Positions 52,031 to 64,000 of a stretch of 64,000 nt of DNA are shown here, in pieces. The notes below the pieces were generated by a model, which was not told where the DNA came from, ran no database searches, and saw only the letters and a list, made by a program, of their open reading frames with translations. Numbering within the stretch: the first letter of the stretch is position 1; every line of letters begins with the position of its first letter. The translations under genes were made by a program, and so were the position numbers. This stretch comes from Stromatinia cepivora (Eukaryota > Ascomycota > Leotiomycetes > Helotiales > Sclerotiniaceae). The DNA lies in assembly GCA_014898415.1 (NCBI GenBank), contig RCTD01000030.1, positions 1-64,000 on the forward strand. The letters run 5' to 3'.

Positions 52031-54098
52031 TACCCCCCAAATCGAAAGATAATCTGAAATAAATAGAAAAATATAAAAAGTGATAATTTATATAATTTGT
52101 GAATAAATATACAAGGTAATTATAAACAGATATCAATCAAGGATTGATGTAATATATAAACCTGAAATAATCCTGGTACCCTTAAAATAAAAAAGAATTT
52201 GAATATATATAAATCGCAAATTTCTCTTAATCTTCAATTTGCTATTTATAATATTCTTCAAAATCAAGATTTTGAACAATAAAAAGAAAGTTTTCCATTG
52301 GGAGAATATAAATAATTGATCAATCTTATAATATAGCAATTGAAAATATATATAATTATTAAACTACAATATATTAATTATAATAATGAAATAAAATAAA
52401 TGAATTTTTTTTTTAAAGATATATAAATCCCTTCTTTGCATTTTCGTTTTTATTTTAATTAAACTCTTATTGATCATTATCATATTTAAGATTTCAAGAT
52501 CTAAAAAAGCTAAACAAGTGAATCTCAATCATATTAAACAAACAGCAACTAAAAAGAAAACTTTAAAAAAATCGAATATAAAAGAAGATTCCAATACTCT
52601 TTCGAGGAATTAACAAATCGAATAAAAAGAATTAATAAATTCAATACAAATAACAAACCAAGATATCGATCTTTAGAAACATAATTTAACTAAATCTATT
52701 TCTAAAATGATACACTATTATTTATTTCAGAAACCATTCCCTTTTATCAAAAGAACTACTACTCGTTATAATCAATTACCAATTATAAATTCAAATAATA
52801 ATTTGGAGATAGATTTCATTTTTAAATTCTGTTGTATAATTGAAAGGTTTTATTAATCCTATATTTGTAATTATCAAAACAAAGATTGTTCGATAAAAAA
52901 AAGAAAAAAGGAAATATTTCTTTATTTAATAATAACAATCCATTCGATCCTTCAACGTTGGATTTTTCGAATAATAAATCAGATAAAAAAGAAAGAAAAA
53001 AAAGATCATTGAAAATTATTGACTCTTCAATCAAAACAAGAGATAAAAAGAATCGTAAAGAAAAGAACGATTATCTATATATTTGATATATAAAATCATT
53101 AATCATTGGGAAATATAATTTCCACAGTGAATACTTTATTGATTCTTCCAAACCAAATAATCATCGATATTGGAATTATAATACTCATCCATATACTCCT
53201 TTATCGACTTTCCTTTATTCTTTAACAAATTATTATATCATTATTTATCAACAAAATTCGAAAATAAGTTTTTTGTTTACCCCTTACCTTTATAATATAT
53301 TAATCATTAGTTATATAATTTAAATAGAAATACAAAATTGCAATAAAAATAATATTGGAAATCGAAGAAAAAAAAAAAGTTGTTTTTTCGTCTTTATATC
53401 ATTGTTCCTCTTTTTTTTATTGTATTATTTATCGGAGTTCTCGAAAGATCGAATGGAAAAAGTATATTATAATTTTGAAGAACGATAATAAAAATGAAAA
53501 AAAAAGAATAATAAAGAAAAAAAGAAAGAAAAAACAGATAATATATTCAAAAAAAAGGAAAAGAAGGAATAGTCCCTTAATTTCTATAATACCGATGGTA
53601 TTAATAATTCCAATTACTCTAATTATTCTTTATTCCTTGATTATTGCGGATAATCCAAAGGCTTTTTTATTTGAACTTCAAATTATTGAATTTAAAAAAA
53701 AGTTTATTCTTTTTCAGGGATAGGAAAGTAAAAAATAAAAAAATGATCGATTTTGATTGTTTTTTGTTTTTTGATAAATATAAAGTATATAAATTGAAGT
53801 GTATTATAGAAAAGTATAATAATCTAGAATACCAAATAGGATTCATTTTATTTATATTAAAAGGAAGAAATACAAATTCCAGATTATTGTTATTCAAATT
53901 TTATAATTGTTGTTATTTAAGCTTTATAATTTTATTGTTTATATTTTGTAAATTGAAAAAGAATCAAAAGTATTCAAACTTTTGTTTTATAAGGTTCTTG
54001 ATGAATCTATTAATAATTATATCGATAATCGATAGATAAATTATATAAAAGTTTCTTTTTGAATATTCTTAATATAATTATATATTTTGAATATCGAT
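52031..54098. other. Atypical 3' region of copia family C
   Basis: 52,500-53,090 carries plus-strand, Lys/Asn/Ser-rich open stretches (for example DKKERKKRSLKIIDSSIK) opposite to Pol. 53,355-53,720 has another basic stretch. 53,836-54,098 is the 265-bp module also found at 44,783. None matches a known retrotransposon domain, so this may be transduced sequence or a separate insertion. Confidence 0.4.
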
Positions 54099-54299
54099 AT
54101 AATATAATTTTGTAATGATCTATTTATTCTTATCAATCACTAATCTAATCGTTTATTGATTATCACAGAAAATCGTTATAAACTTTTTCACTATTAGATC
54201 GATCTTTTTTAAGAAATATAAGATTGTTATGATTTCTTTTAATATATATTCGATTTCGAAAAACTTTACTTCGATAATCAAAATGATTATAATATCTTA

Positions 54300-57200
54300 T
54301 TTGAACATTTTTTATACAATTAAACCATCAAAAAAGAATATAATATATTTTTAAAATAATCGATGAATATTTAAATCATCTACAAAAAAAGTATTTAAAA
54401 AAACAAAAAGTTGTAGTATTTGATCATTACTATATTGGATTACAAAATATTTTATATTCTATAAATATTGTAAATAATAATTGATAGTTTTTATATAATC
54501 GTTCGATAAATTGATCAAATAATAATTCAATTACAAAACAGCAAATGATATATTCATTCTTATAATAATTGTAGTATATAATATTGAATCTATTTTTTTT
54601 TGATATATTTTTATAATATATATAGGAGCTTAATCCTGATTTTTCCGAAATACTATTATCAGAAATAGTATACTTATTATTCCGTTTGTTGTTTTAAATT
54701 TCTTAATAATCTTTTCAATATATATATTATAAATTAATTATAACTTTTTCTTGAATCGATTACAAAGTATATATATATCCAAAAATTATTTAATGTTTTT
54801 TAGATCTTATAATTTATATACAGCTTTAATTCCTTTGATAATCTTTATAATAATTAATTCGTTTTTCTTATAATAAATGATTTGAATATTATCTACAAAA
54901 AAAAGAATTATAATGATATACTTTAAATTAATATATAAATATAGTTCCTTTTTATATTATATCAATTCTAATTTCTCGAATATCTGAATAAAATCTCTAA
55001 ACTATATAATTAAAGAATTTTATAGATTATATAAAGTTCGATTGATTATAACATTTTTGTTTAAAATTTTGTATTTATCAAATAAATAATATATAATTAA
55101 AATATCGGAAGGATTGTGTAGAGTATTAACAAAAGTATTGATTATATTGTATTATTTTATTTCGAGATTATATTTAATAACGATTATTATTATAATTCGG
55201 AATAATTGATCTATTAATATAATGGTATAAATAATCTCAATAATACTTTTAATCTAAAGATCTCTTTGTATTATTAAATATAAATAATAATGAATAATTA
55301 AACCTTAATCATTATATTTATACATAAACATCTATTGAAAAGGGATCGGTTTTAAAGGTTCCGATCCAGAATCGATTTCATATTAGGTTTTCCTAATCTT
55401 AAGGTTATTAATTTCAAGATTGCAATCCTATTTGAATTAATATTTTATTTAATGATCTTTTAATTAATAATAAAAACGAAGTAATTTTGGAATTGCAAAT
55501 ATATGAATTCAAGGAAATAGTATTGTTTATAATCTATTGATCGTAAATCAAATAAAAGATAATAATGATTTTGTTTCAATTTCAATAATGATTATACTAT
55601 AAATTGTTATAAATTGGGAATATTCCTTTATATTATTCATTCTTTATTAATCAAATTAGAATATAAAATGAAAATTGTTTAAACAAAATAATCCTATTAA
55701 ACTTGTTTTTTGAGATATAATAATTCTTATATAAAATTCAATATTGGGATCGCTCCTTTGATAACATTATTGTATATACAATTGCCTTTGTATATATACT
55801 GATTACTTTAGAATATAAAAACTAAATGATTTCTGAAAGAAAGATGATTCCGAATAATAATTGTATAATTGAAATTCAGATAGATTGATTTGAATTCTGG
55901 GTATTTTAATCTTTATAATATAAACTCTTTTAGGTATTTATTTGAGATTATAAATCTATAAATCCTTTATGAATCAATCAAATAAATATATAAAGTGTAA
56001 TAATCTTTGTAATAATTAGATTTCCTTTATAGAATACTTTAATTGATTATTCCAGTATATATACTTTTTTTTGGAATATTGAAATTGATCGATTAAAGCG
56101 GTTTTTGGATTACTTTTGTATATATCGCGAAGAACTTCAATAATATAATTAATAAACTTATATTCTATATTTCTTATATCAATATATTCAATAAAATCGG
56201 AATCCATATTATTATTACAGGTATCTTTTTAAGTAATATTAATATTTTTATTTACAAAATATAATTATTCTTCAATAAAAGAATCGGTTTTTCCAATTTC
56301 TTTAATAAAAAGATCGATCAATACTTATATATCTTTATTACATATCTTATTCTTACTATTTGAAGAATTAGATAAATTGGATAATCCTAAATCAATTTTT
56401 TTATTTCCATTATTATTCTTCAGATCTATATTTACCCTCAAAATTAGTTTGTTTGTAGACAATAGATCTGAAATATATTTGATAAATGAATCAAAGGTTT
56501 TTCGATCCATGAAAATAAATAGATAAATAAAGTCCTTATAATTATCCTCATTTTGAATAATCATCCCATCCAATTCAATATAATCTTATAAATCAAAAGT
56601 TCTAGCAAACTGTTTAAGCTCTTCTATAATATAAATATCGATCATTCGATTGATGGAATTCATATAATAAATGAATTCCTTATTGAATATTATATTTCGA
56701 ATAACAATAACTTTATCGAACTTGAGTATTCATATATAATAGATCAATATATCTGGAATATAGCCCATTAAATATCCAATATATATTCGAGGATTGGTTT
56801 TGTATTATTTTCTATTAATTCTAATTTCTCTGTTTTTATTCAAAGAGTAAATTTGGCATTTATATTTATAAATTCTATTCCAATTGGAATAGAAATCGTT
56901 AGATATTTTCTTTACAAATAGGGAATTATCTTTACAAAGATAATTATAGAATTATATATTAAATATTTTATTAAACGATTTAAAAGATTTGATCTTTAAA
57001 GGATTTATATTATATAGATAAATAACAATTTGTATTATTTTCATTTACAATTTATTCAATAAATCCACTATAATCCATATTTTTATTTGTTTTGTAATTA
57101 TTTTTTATCCTATACATTCTAATCCTCCATTAGATTTATATATATAAGATAAAGATAATTCAAATTCGATACTTTTTTACTTGATTTATTTCTCAAATAA

Positions 57201-58000
57201 CGTTGTTCCTATAATTCCAATAATAAATATATCATTATCTTATTTAATTATTACAATTACTAAACTATATTTATAATAAATCCAAACTATAAAGTTTTGG
57301 ATAATTGCAAATATTTTATTATATATTTTGCAATAAATTAGATATAAAAAGATCTTACTATAATATATTTCTTTGATCAATAAAAGCTATAATATATTGT
57401 TATACTCTTTATCGAAATCAAAAAGATCTTATTGAATTTTATAAAAAAGCTGAAATAACTGACGATTATTTGGAATACAAGAAATGATTTACTTTGCATA
57501 AATACGAATACAATCAATATAATTAGAACAAATGATACCTTTTATTTTGATATTTTGTATTACAAATATTAAATATTCAAAAGTTTCCTTTTTTAGATAT
57601 TTAGAATATTTATACTATATTTCATTTGTATCTTTTCTTAAAAAAGATAGATTATAAAAATAATGAAATACTTTATTTATTTTTCTGCTCATTATTGGAT
57701 ATATTATGAAAGGGTTACTTACAGGAATAGATAAAAAAATGTTTAAATAAATAGAAAGCGATTTGTATTCTAAGAATACAAGATTTTCAATATGAATACA
57801 TTGAACAACTACTATATTATTTGTATGATTTCCTTTATAAAGAGTACAGTTATATTCTGAAAATTATAGATCAGCTTTCTTCAATCAAGCCTCCGAAACG
57901 ATATTGATATAAAAACCAGGGATGAATGTTATATTATTCAAGATCAAATCATTATTAGGGTAACCTTCTTTTTTAATAATCCCTTTGATAATACGAACCC
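54300..58000 (-). pseudogene. Copia Pol polyprotein remnant of family C
   Basis: In order on the minus strand: gag-pre-integrase with ITFIPGFYINIVSEA (57,935-57,889); integrase (about 57,650-57,000) with RLFYKIQ-like and LYLIY segments; the integrase/RT junction motif RIYIGYLMGYIPD (about 56,800-56,755) followed by NIIFNKEF; then RT, where the YVDD site reads FVDN (about 54,905-54,885), followed by IIYYKKNELIIIKIIKGIKA. This is copia but clearly different from family A. Stops are frequent and fit former Gln/Trp codons. Confidence 0.75.
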
Positions 58001-59677
58001 CACATCCTAGGATTTGGAAACTGGAAATATCTACTTTTACAAGATCATTAGGATCGAATAATCGATATCAATAATTATCTAGTAGAGATATATTATTCAT
58101 AATATATATAATATTACAATTATCGAATAAAATGTTATTGAATAGATAATATACTTTTATTATTATAAAATATACCCCTAATTGATTATATCGAATATCC
58201 AAAATAGCAATATTGATTGAAGATTCTAAAGAATCAATAGAACTTTTTATTCATTTCCTTTTAATCCAATCAGGGTGAAATTGCTTCCATAAATGCGATC
58301 TTGCTCGATTCCTAATTGTTTATAATTCGTTTTCGCTGAATACCTTTTTAAGCAATGGATTGGTCCTTCCGATGAGCGCTAACTTTATAGCTTTACAATT
58401 ATATATAATATAGTTATGATCAATTCTATTGTTCTATTTAGATTCGGTTCTGTAAGGATATTTCTAGATCTTCTTGATCTTTTAATTGCTTCCAGAATTA
58501 ATACTCTTTTTATTCTTCTTAAATCTTTTATTATTTTGAAAAAAGATAAATATAAAATATATTCTTCTTTTAGCTTTTAAGGAAATAGAATCCTGAAAGA
58601 TTAATCCTTTAAAAATGTCTCCGAATTGCTTGAATGAAAGATTAGATAATCCAAGTTGATTATTTATTTCGATTTATATAATTATAGTATTTATTTAGGT
58701 TGGAAGTATTCTGGTACCAATAGTTTGTAGAAAAATATTGATAACGATTTCATCCTGTATCTTAGTGATCTTGTATGCGAAAATTTTGGTATAGATTATA
58801 ATCCAATCCCTATATCATTTAATAAAGTCGGTTTTGTCGAACAAGGTTTATATTAGAATAAACCGATATTCTTGTAGTATTACAAATTTAACAATAATTA
58901 TTATAAATACGAACTTCTTTTTGAATATATTAATAATTGTTTTAAATGGAAGAACTATAATACCCTGATTAAAAATGGATAGTTTTATAAGGTGTATTTG
59001 ATTAACTAATGATTCGATTTATTTGTAAATATTTCTAAAAGCTTTGTAATTCTGTATATATTCTTGTTATCAATATCGATACTTTAATTGGAAAAAGGTA
59101 AGTTCAAAGAAGATTTCTTAAAAGATAATTAGGAATAGAATAATAAATCTATTAGAAATAGATCCCGATATATTACTATTAAAATCTTTCATCTTTGTAT
59201 CTTTATTAGTATCTTCCCTGAATTAAATCGTTACAAGATATTCCGAGAATTCTTTTTGATATTGAATTTGTTTCTCTTGATCATATTTAATTTGAAGATC
59301 GATAACGAAAGATAAAATAAATGATTTAATTGAAAACCAATTGATTTGAGTACGGATAGGTTTATTTGTTAAATCGAAATTTGGAATGGATATCGTTGAT
59401 ATAAAAACAAATAAATCGTTCTTTGGATTGATTGAATCTTAGATTTCTTGAACTTGATATTTATTTTTCAAATGTAAATACCATTCCGGTCATTGAATAT
59501 AGATTATAAGAAAAAGATCATTTTGATCCTTTATTATATTGAATAAAAATAATTGAATTAATATAAATATTGAATTATAAATAAGATAAAAATAATATTT
59601 TAAGAATGATTTTTTGAGTATTTAATAATCATTGGATAGAAAGTTGTATAAATTTTAAGAACTATTGGGTTCATAAT
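58001..59677 (-). pseudogene. Gag-region remnant of copia family C
   Basis: This lies between gag-pre-integrase and the 5' LTR. A minus-strand stretch at about 58,420-58,250 is protein-like (KAIKLALIGRTNPLLKKVF and RARSHLWKQFHPDWIKRK). I see no zinc-knuckle CCHC motif, which may have been lost to mutation. Confidence 0.5.
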
Positions 59678-59985
59678 TATCACAGGATAGTATGATTATA
59701 CAATACTTTCAGAGATCGTTGAATAAATGGTACACATGATTAATAGAATAAAAGAATTGAATGATTTGTTTTTGATTATATGAATCAAGAGTTATATATA
59801 TAGAACAAATGAGTGGTTATCTAATCGATATGTATTTTAATTAGACTAGATCTTTATTTATTAGTATATCAGGATCACCTTATCAATTGGTGGATTGGTA
59901 AGGCTAGTAGATCCTTCATTCCGATTGGAAAGCATACGCTTTGATCCTTCATAAGATACAGGGGATTGCGGGGCTTTCCGTAATA
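59678..59985 (-). repeat. 5' LTR of copia family C
   Basis: 308 bp, TATCACAGGATAG to CCGTAATA; richer in G/C than the 3' LTR and so less mutated. Confidence 0.85.
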
Positions 59986-61662
59986 TATAAATAATATAAA
60001 AGGTATAATATATTCAGTCGAAAAAGTTTTAGAAATCAAAATATCAAAAACTTACAAAAAAGCAATATTAGATCGAGAATACTCTGAAAAATGGAAGAAA
60101 ACTATTCAAAAAGAAATTATATCTTTAATTCAAAATAGTATTTGAAAAGAATATATACTCTTTAAAAGAAGTAATCTGATTTCGATGAAATAAGTATTTA
60201 TAATTAAGATAAAGGATAACAAGGTAGAACGATTTAAAGCAAAATTAATGATTCGAGGGTTTAATTAGATACTAAGAAAAGATTACAACGAAATATTTGC
60301 ATTAATAATAAGGCTAAATATATTCAAACTATTCTTAATTATTATTGCAAAAGAAAATTTGGAATATTTATATTTCGATATCAAAAACACCTTTACTAAA
60401 TCGTATTTGAAAAAAAAGATCTATCTCGAATTACCTCAAAATATCAAAATCAAAAAGGGATATATACTATAAGTTTTACAAAGTCTATATGATTTAAAGC
60501 AAATTAAAAGGGATTGAAATTTATTATTGAAAAAAGAATTTTTAAATATAAATTTTATACAAAGTTTGGCAGATTTATATTTATATATATTTAAAGATTA
60601 TAATATAATATTATTGATATATATCAATGATATCGTTATTATATTATGTATATTATTATAAATCATTTGATTCAATAAAAAGTTATCAATCTATTTTAAT
60701 ATCAAAAATCTAAAGGAGATTAATAAGATCCTAAATGTTAGAGTTATTCATAATAGAAAAGTATATATATTAATTATAACCTAAAAAGAATATTTCAATG
60801 TTATACTAATTAAATACAATATTATATATAAACAATATCAAGTTAAGAAATTATCAATAATGGATTATATCTATTTCCGATTAACAATCAATAATAATGA
60901 ATTAACAAATATAAACGAATATTAATAACAAATAAAAAATATAATTCATTCAATAATATATATTCAATCAAATATAATATTCTTAATTAAAAGATTTTCA
61001 TAATTTATAACAAAACCAACAAAACATTATATTATAGTTTTAAAGAATCTGATACAATATCTACGATTAATAATCAAATAGAAATTATAATTTAAACCAA
61101 AAAAAGTATAATTTGATATCTACAAAAAATACAATATACTTGATAATACAATAAAGGTATATACAGATACAGATTAGATTAATAACAAATATAATTGGAA
61201 AAGTATTTCAAAAAGAATTATGATATTCTATAAAAGCCTTATATTATAGATTAATAAGAAACAAATATTTGTAACTATCTTTAATACAGAATCAGAATAT
61301 ATTGTAATAACAATATTCATCAAATAAAAGAGATGGATTATATAAATACTTAAAGACCTATTCAAATCAAACTATATTAAAAAGAATAAAGATATAATTT
61401 AAATGCTTAATAATAATCAAGGTATTTTAATTTTAATCAAAAATCTATATTTATATCAATAATTCAAACATATAGATATCAATTATCATTTCATTAAGGA
61501 TTTAATAAAAAAAAAGAAAATCGCCATTAGTTATATCAATATATATAATATAATTGTCAACAAAATAATAAAGCTTTGTATAAGGATTATTTTCGAAAAG
61601 TTCAAGAAAATGTTAGAATTAATAATCTAAAAGAATCAAATAGGATATTCTTAATAGAGGAG

Positions 61663-61828
61663 TATTGGAAATAAAACTATTATAGAATTAGAATTGAAGT
61701 TATGTGATCATAATGATACATAAATCATATTTGGGGATAACCTCAATTCTACTCCTACTAGAATAATAGATCCTTAGTTCAACCTATATAGTCAACAATA
61801 CTACTACTTCCTGTACCAAAAGTTAACA
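61663..61828 (+). repeat. 3' LTR of the plus-strand copia host
   Basis: 166 bp, TATTGGAAATAAAAC to CCAAAAGTTAACA, preceded by the purine run AATAGAGGAG. Confidence 0.85.
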
Positions 61829-61837
61829 TATATTAAT

Positions 61838-62540
61838 ATATATATATATATCATCGATTTTCAATTTCAATATTTTTCAATTTTTAAAATATTATAAAAA
61901 ATATTTTCATTTCAAAATTTTGAAATATATTTTTTCTTTTTTTTTGAATATCTCTTTTTTGATTTATAATTGATTCAATAAATTGAAATTCAAAATCAAT
62001 TTTTTTATAATATAGTTGATATCCTATTTTAAAAAAATCCAAACTTTTATATCAAAAATATTAATACTTTTATTGAATTTTTCAAATATATTGATTCAAA
62101 TTAATAACAATCGATTAATACAAAAGATAATTTCAATCAGATTTCGAATAAATATAATTCAATTGAATTTCTATTAAATTCTTTTTTCAGATTTTTAAAA
62201 AACTTAAAATTGAAGTATAAAGAAATGATAACCAAATTCCTTCTTTTTAGGATTCTTATTTTTCCATTTCCCTAACTTTTCTTTAATCTTATCAAAATCA
62301 AATTTTAATATAATTTATACAAATCAATCAATTTAAAAGATAATTTCAATCAAATTTCGAATAATTATAATTCAATTGAATTTTTATTGAATTCTTTTTT
62401 TAGATTTTCAAAAAGTTCAAAATTAAAGTATAAAGGAATAATAACCAAATGATGACTTTTTTGGCTGGGTCACCATCCCCCTGTCGAAATGGATCACCAC
62501 CGATAATGACCACCAAAAAAATCCTAGGAATAATAGTTAG
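61838..62540. repeat. ~715-bp dispersed repeat module, copy 2
   Basis: Same module as 44,065-44,782. The central palindrome is degraded here to CACCACCGATAATGACC, i.e. GGTGGTG became ATAATG-like by G-to-A changes. Confidence 0.75.
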
Positions 62541-62980
62541 TATACTATAATTATAATATTATATTTTTTATATACCTATAACGGTTTTCCTTTATATTAT
62601 ATAGCATATACACGCTACAGCGGTTGCTCACCGGGAGTATATACATGCTACAGCTGCAGCATATACATACTACAGCGGTTGCTCACCGGAAGCATATATT
62701 CTAGTTAACCGGGGAATATAGCTCACCAGAGATGAATATTCAAGTTAACCAGGGCCTATAATTCATCGAAAGCGAAATTAAGACCTGTAATTCATCGGAA
62801 GCTATTTTTATAGGCTCACCAGGAATTGATTGATTATACCCATATAATAAAATTATAATGATATCACCACTATTTATACTGTATATATACTCTATATAAT
62901 AGAACTATTCAAAGCCTCTAAATATAATATTTTAAACTCTTTGATTGATCATCTGAATAGTATAATATTCAATACTCTGA
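62541..62980. repeat. CACCGG-containing short repeats
   Basis: Repeated phrases such as GCTACAGCGGTTGCTCACCGG (two copies near 62,615 and 62,672), AGTTAACCGGGG/AGTTAACCAGGG and AATTCATCGAAAGC/AATTCATCGGAAGC. Related, more decayed sequence is at 37,470-37,720. No gene. Confidence 0.6.
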
Positions 62981-62989
62981 TTTATAATA

Positions 62990-63460
62990 TTAAACCCTTG
63001 TATTATATTATTGAATTCTTCGAATATAGATTATAAAACCCTTTTAATATAACACCCTAGCCCTCTATCAAATCAATTAAATGTAATCCCAAAACCCTCT
63101 AAATATAACTCCGATACTCCAAATTTATAAAATGAAACCCTCAAAATATTATTAAATTAAGCCCTGTGAATTAGAATATTTAACCCTCTGAATTAGAATA
63201 GTTAACCCCCTAAATTATTGAATTGAGCCTCTAAATTATAATATTTAACCCTCTGAATTATAGTATTGTACCCTCCGAATCCTAAAATAAAACCCTCTAA
63301 ATATTAATGAATTAAACCCTCTGAATTAGAATATTTGACCTTCTGAATTATGGAATTAAGCCCTCTGAATTAGAATATTTGACCCTCTGAATTATAGAAT
63401 TAAGCCCTCTGAATTAGAATATTTAACTCTTTGAATTATAGTATTTAACCCTCTGAATAT
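62990..63460. repeat. 22-bp satellite array, better preserved copy
   Basis: About 20 copies of AACCCTCTGAATTAGAATATTT and variants. Same unit length and CCCTC core as the array at 35,991-36,775. Confidence 0.85.
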
Positions 63461-63715
63461 CCCCCTGAATCCTCTTTTAATCTCTATAATATTAGGATTC
63501 AAAGTTTTATAGAGTTTAGAAATAGGAACAGTTATATTAGGGGGGAGAAAATATGGTGATCACGTGACATACACACGCAGACCCCCAGGTCCTAGTGGGA
63601 GATGAACTAGATGGATTGATGATTTGAGATATATCTGTAGGTCAATGGCACTTTTAATATGTCTGGGACAGAGATTAAATGACTGAAATCGATGTAGGAA
63701 GTCTGTAAATAACGA
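63461..63715. other. Transition from AT-rich block to ordinary sequence
   Basis: From about 63,540 G/C rises sharply (GATCACGTGACATACACACG, CAGACCCCCAGGTCC). No frame on either strand; it could be the 3' untranslated region of the gene to the right. Confidence 0.45.
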
Positions 63716-64000
63716 TTAGATGTCAGGAGAGCAAAGTGCGACGACGGAATCGACATCGGACTTCATGAAAACGATTAGAATCTGATTTCTCATGGCTCTG
63801 TAAGTATCAAAATTTAATCCTCCACAATCTCCGAATAGACTTACCTGAATTGAGGCTTTAGAGACGTACATACCGCAGAGGTAATTGCCGGGGATGTCAT
63901 TAGTCGAAGATTTAATACTCAAGATAACTATTCGTAGAAGGGAAACTTTATCCCTGAGGCTATCAATTATTCTAGAAATATTTTGAGCCAGAAGTTATTA
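63716..64000 (-). CDS. Partial gene at window edge, unknown product
   Basis: A minus-strand frame is open from about 63,994 to the TAA at 63,716-63,718, with normal codon use (SSTNDIPGNYLCGMYV, LFGDCGGLNFDTYRAM). It contains a candidate 47-base intron: donor GTAAGT at about 63,849-63,844 and acceptor TTACAG at about 63,803-63,798. If spliced, the protein ends in a different frame at a TGA near 63,725. Which version is right cannot be decided here. Family not recognised; TAATAA at the far edge may mark another splice boundary. It has no internal stops, unlike everything to its left. Confidence 0.35.

Larger units (their letters stand above)
51723..59985 (-). mobile_element. Copia family C element, 8,263 bp, nested in copia family A
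   Basis: LTRs of 308 bp (51,723-52,030 and 59,678-59,985) are flanked by the duplication TATAA (51,718-51,722 and 59,986-59,990). Removing the element restores the host frame exactly. Orientation is minus: a CCCCCC run next to the left LTR is the polypurine tract in reverse. Beside the right LTR the element strand reads ATTATGAACCC, close to the complement of an initiator-tRNA-Met anticodon stem-loop. Pol runs from about 58,000 to 54,300. The 3' 2 kb (52,031-54,100) is atypical, contains Lys-rich open stretches and the 265-bp module, and may be an extra gene or an old insertion. Confidence 0.85.
47953..61828 (+). mobile_element. Copia family A host copy, plus strand, carrying two insertions
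   Basis: Its own sequence lies at 47,953-48,259, 49,808-51,722 and 59,986-61,828. The three pieces join seamlessly into gag-pre-integrase (LYILGLRVNLLSGKRIC across the first junction), integrase, RT and RNase H, then the 3' LTR 61,663-61,828 (166 bp) preceded by a purine run. The 5' third is lost at the junction with the minus-strand fragment. In RT the active site reads YIND at about 60,616-60,630, a GAT-to-AAT transition that destroys a catalytic Asp. Confidence 0.85.

Noticed and set aside
62990..63460. Interstitial telomere repeat (TTAACCCTC units)
   Set aside because: The unit is 22 bp with a constant GAATTAGAATATTT part; no run of TTAGGG/CCCTAA is seen.

Overview
The window looks like an AT-rich, repeat-packed block from a filamentous ascomycete. 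Three things point there: (i) decayed Ty1/copia elements of at least three LTR families; (ii) a telomere-linked RecQ-type helicase (TLH) of the kind that fungi carry in subtelomeres; (iii) a decay pattern typical of repeat-induced point mutation (RIP). CAA/CAG (Gln) has become TAA/TAG, TGG (Trp) has become TGA/TAG, and Gly codons have become Asn/Ser/Lys, mostly with the reading frame kept. No gene in the window looks intact except possibly the partial one at the right edge.

Layout. 1-11,430: a compact, apparently intronless cluster of about eight decayed genes on both strands (A-H), separated by short spacers that share an ACAATTGGATTT-type motif. I cannot assign any of them to a family; the layout resembles a virus or linear plasmid. 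11,430-12,530: AT-rich spacer. 12,531-23,415: two minus-strand copia elements of one family (166-bp LTRs), one inserted into the LTR of the other. 23,416-24,312: gene-like remnant. 24,313-26,735: a 2.4-kb element with 163-bp LTRs. 26,872-29,195: truncated plus-strand copia. 29,196-36,000: extremely AT-rich sequence with a minisatellite and possible decayed coding frames. 36,000-38,300: four tandem-repeat blocks. 38,560-43,526: TLH helicase pseudogene. 43,527-45,060: two repeat modules found again at about 62 kb and 54 kb. 45,060-47,952: minus-strand copia fragment. 47,953-61,828: plus-strand copia carrying two insertions, a 1,548-bp small LTR element and an 8,263-bp copia of another family, both with exact or near-exact target-site duplications. 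61,838-63,480: the second copy of the repeat modules and a less decayed 22-bp satellite. 63,540-64,000: ordinary base composition, edge of a gene on the minus strand.

The genes do not form a working pathway. The block is a silenced transposon graveyard whose insertion order can be read. The most interesting parts are the unidentified gene cluster at the left end, the small LTR element, and the helicase whose P-loop and motif VI glycines have been mutated while the DECH box survives.
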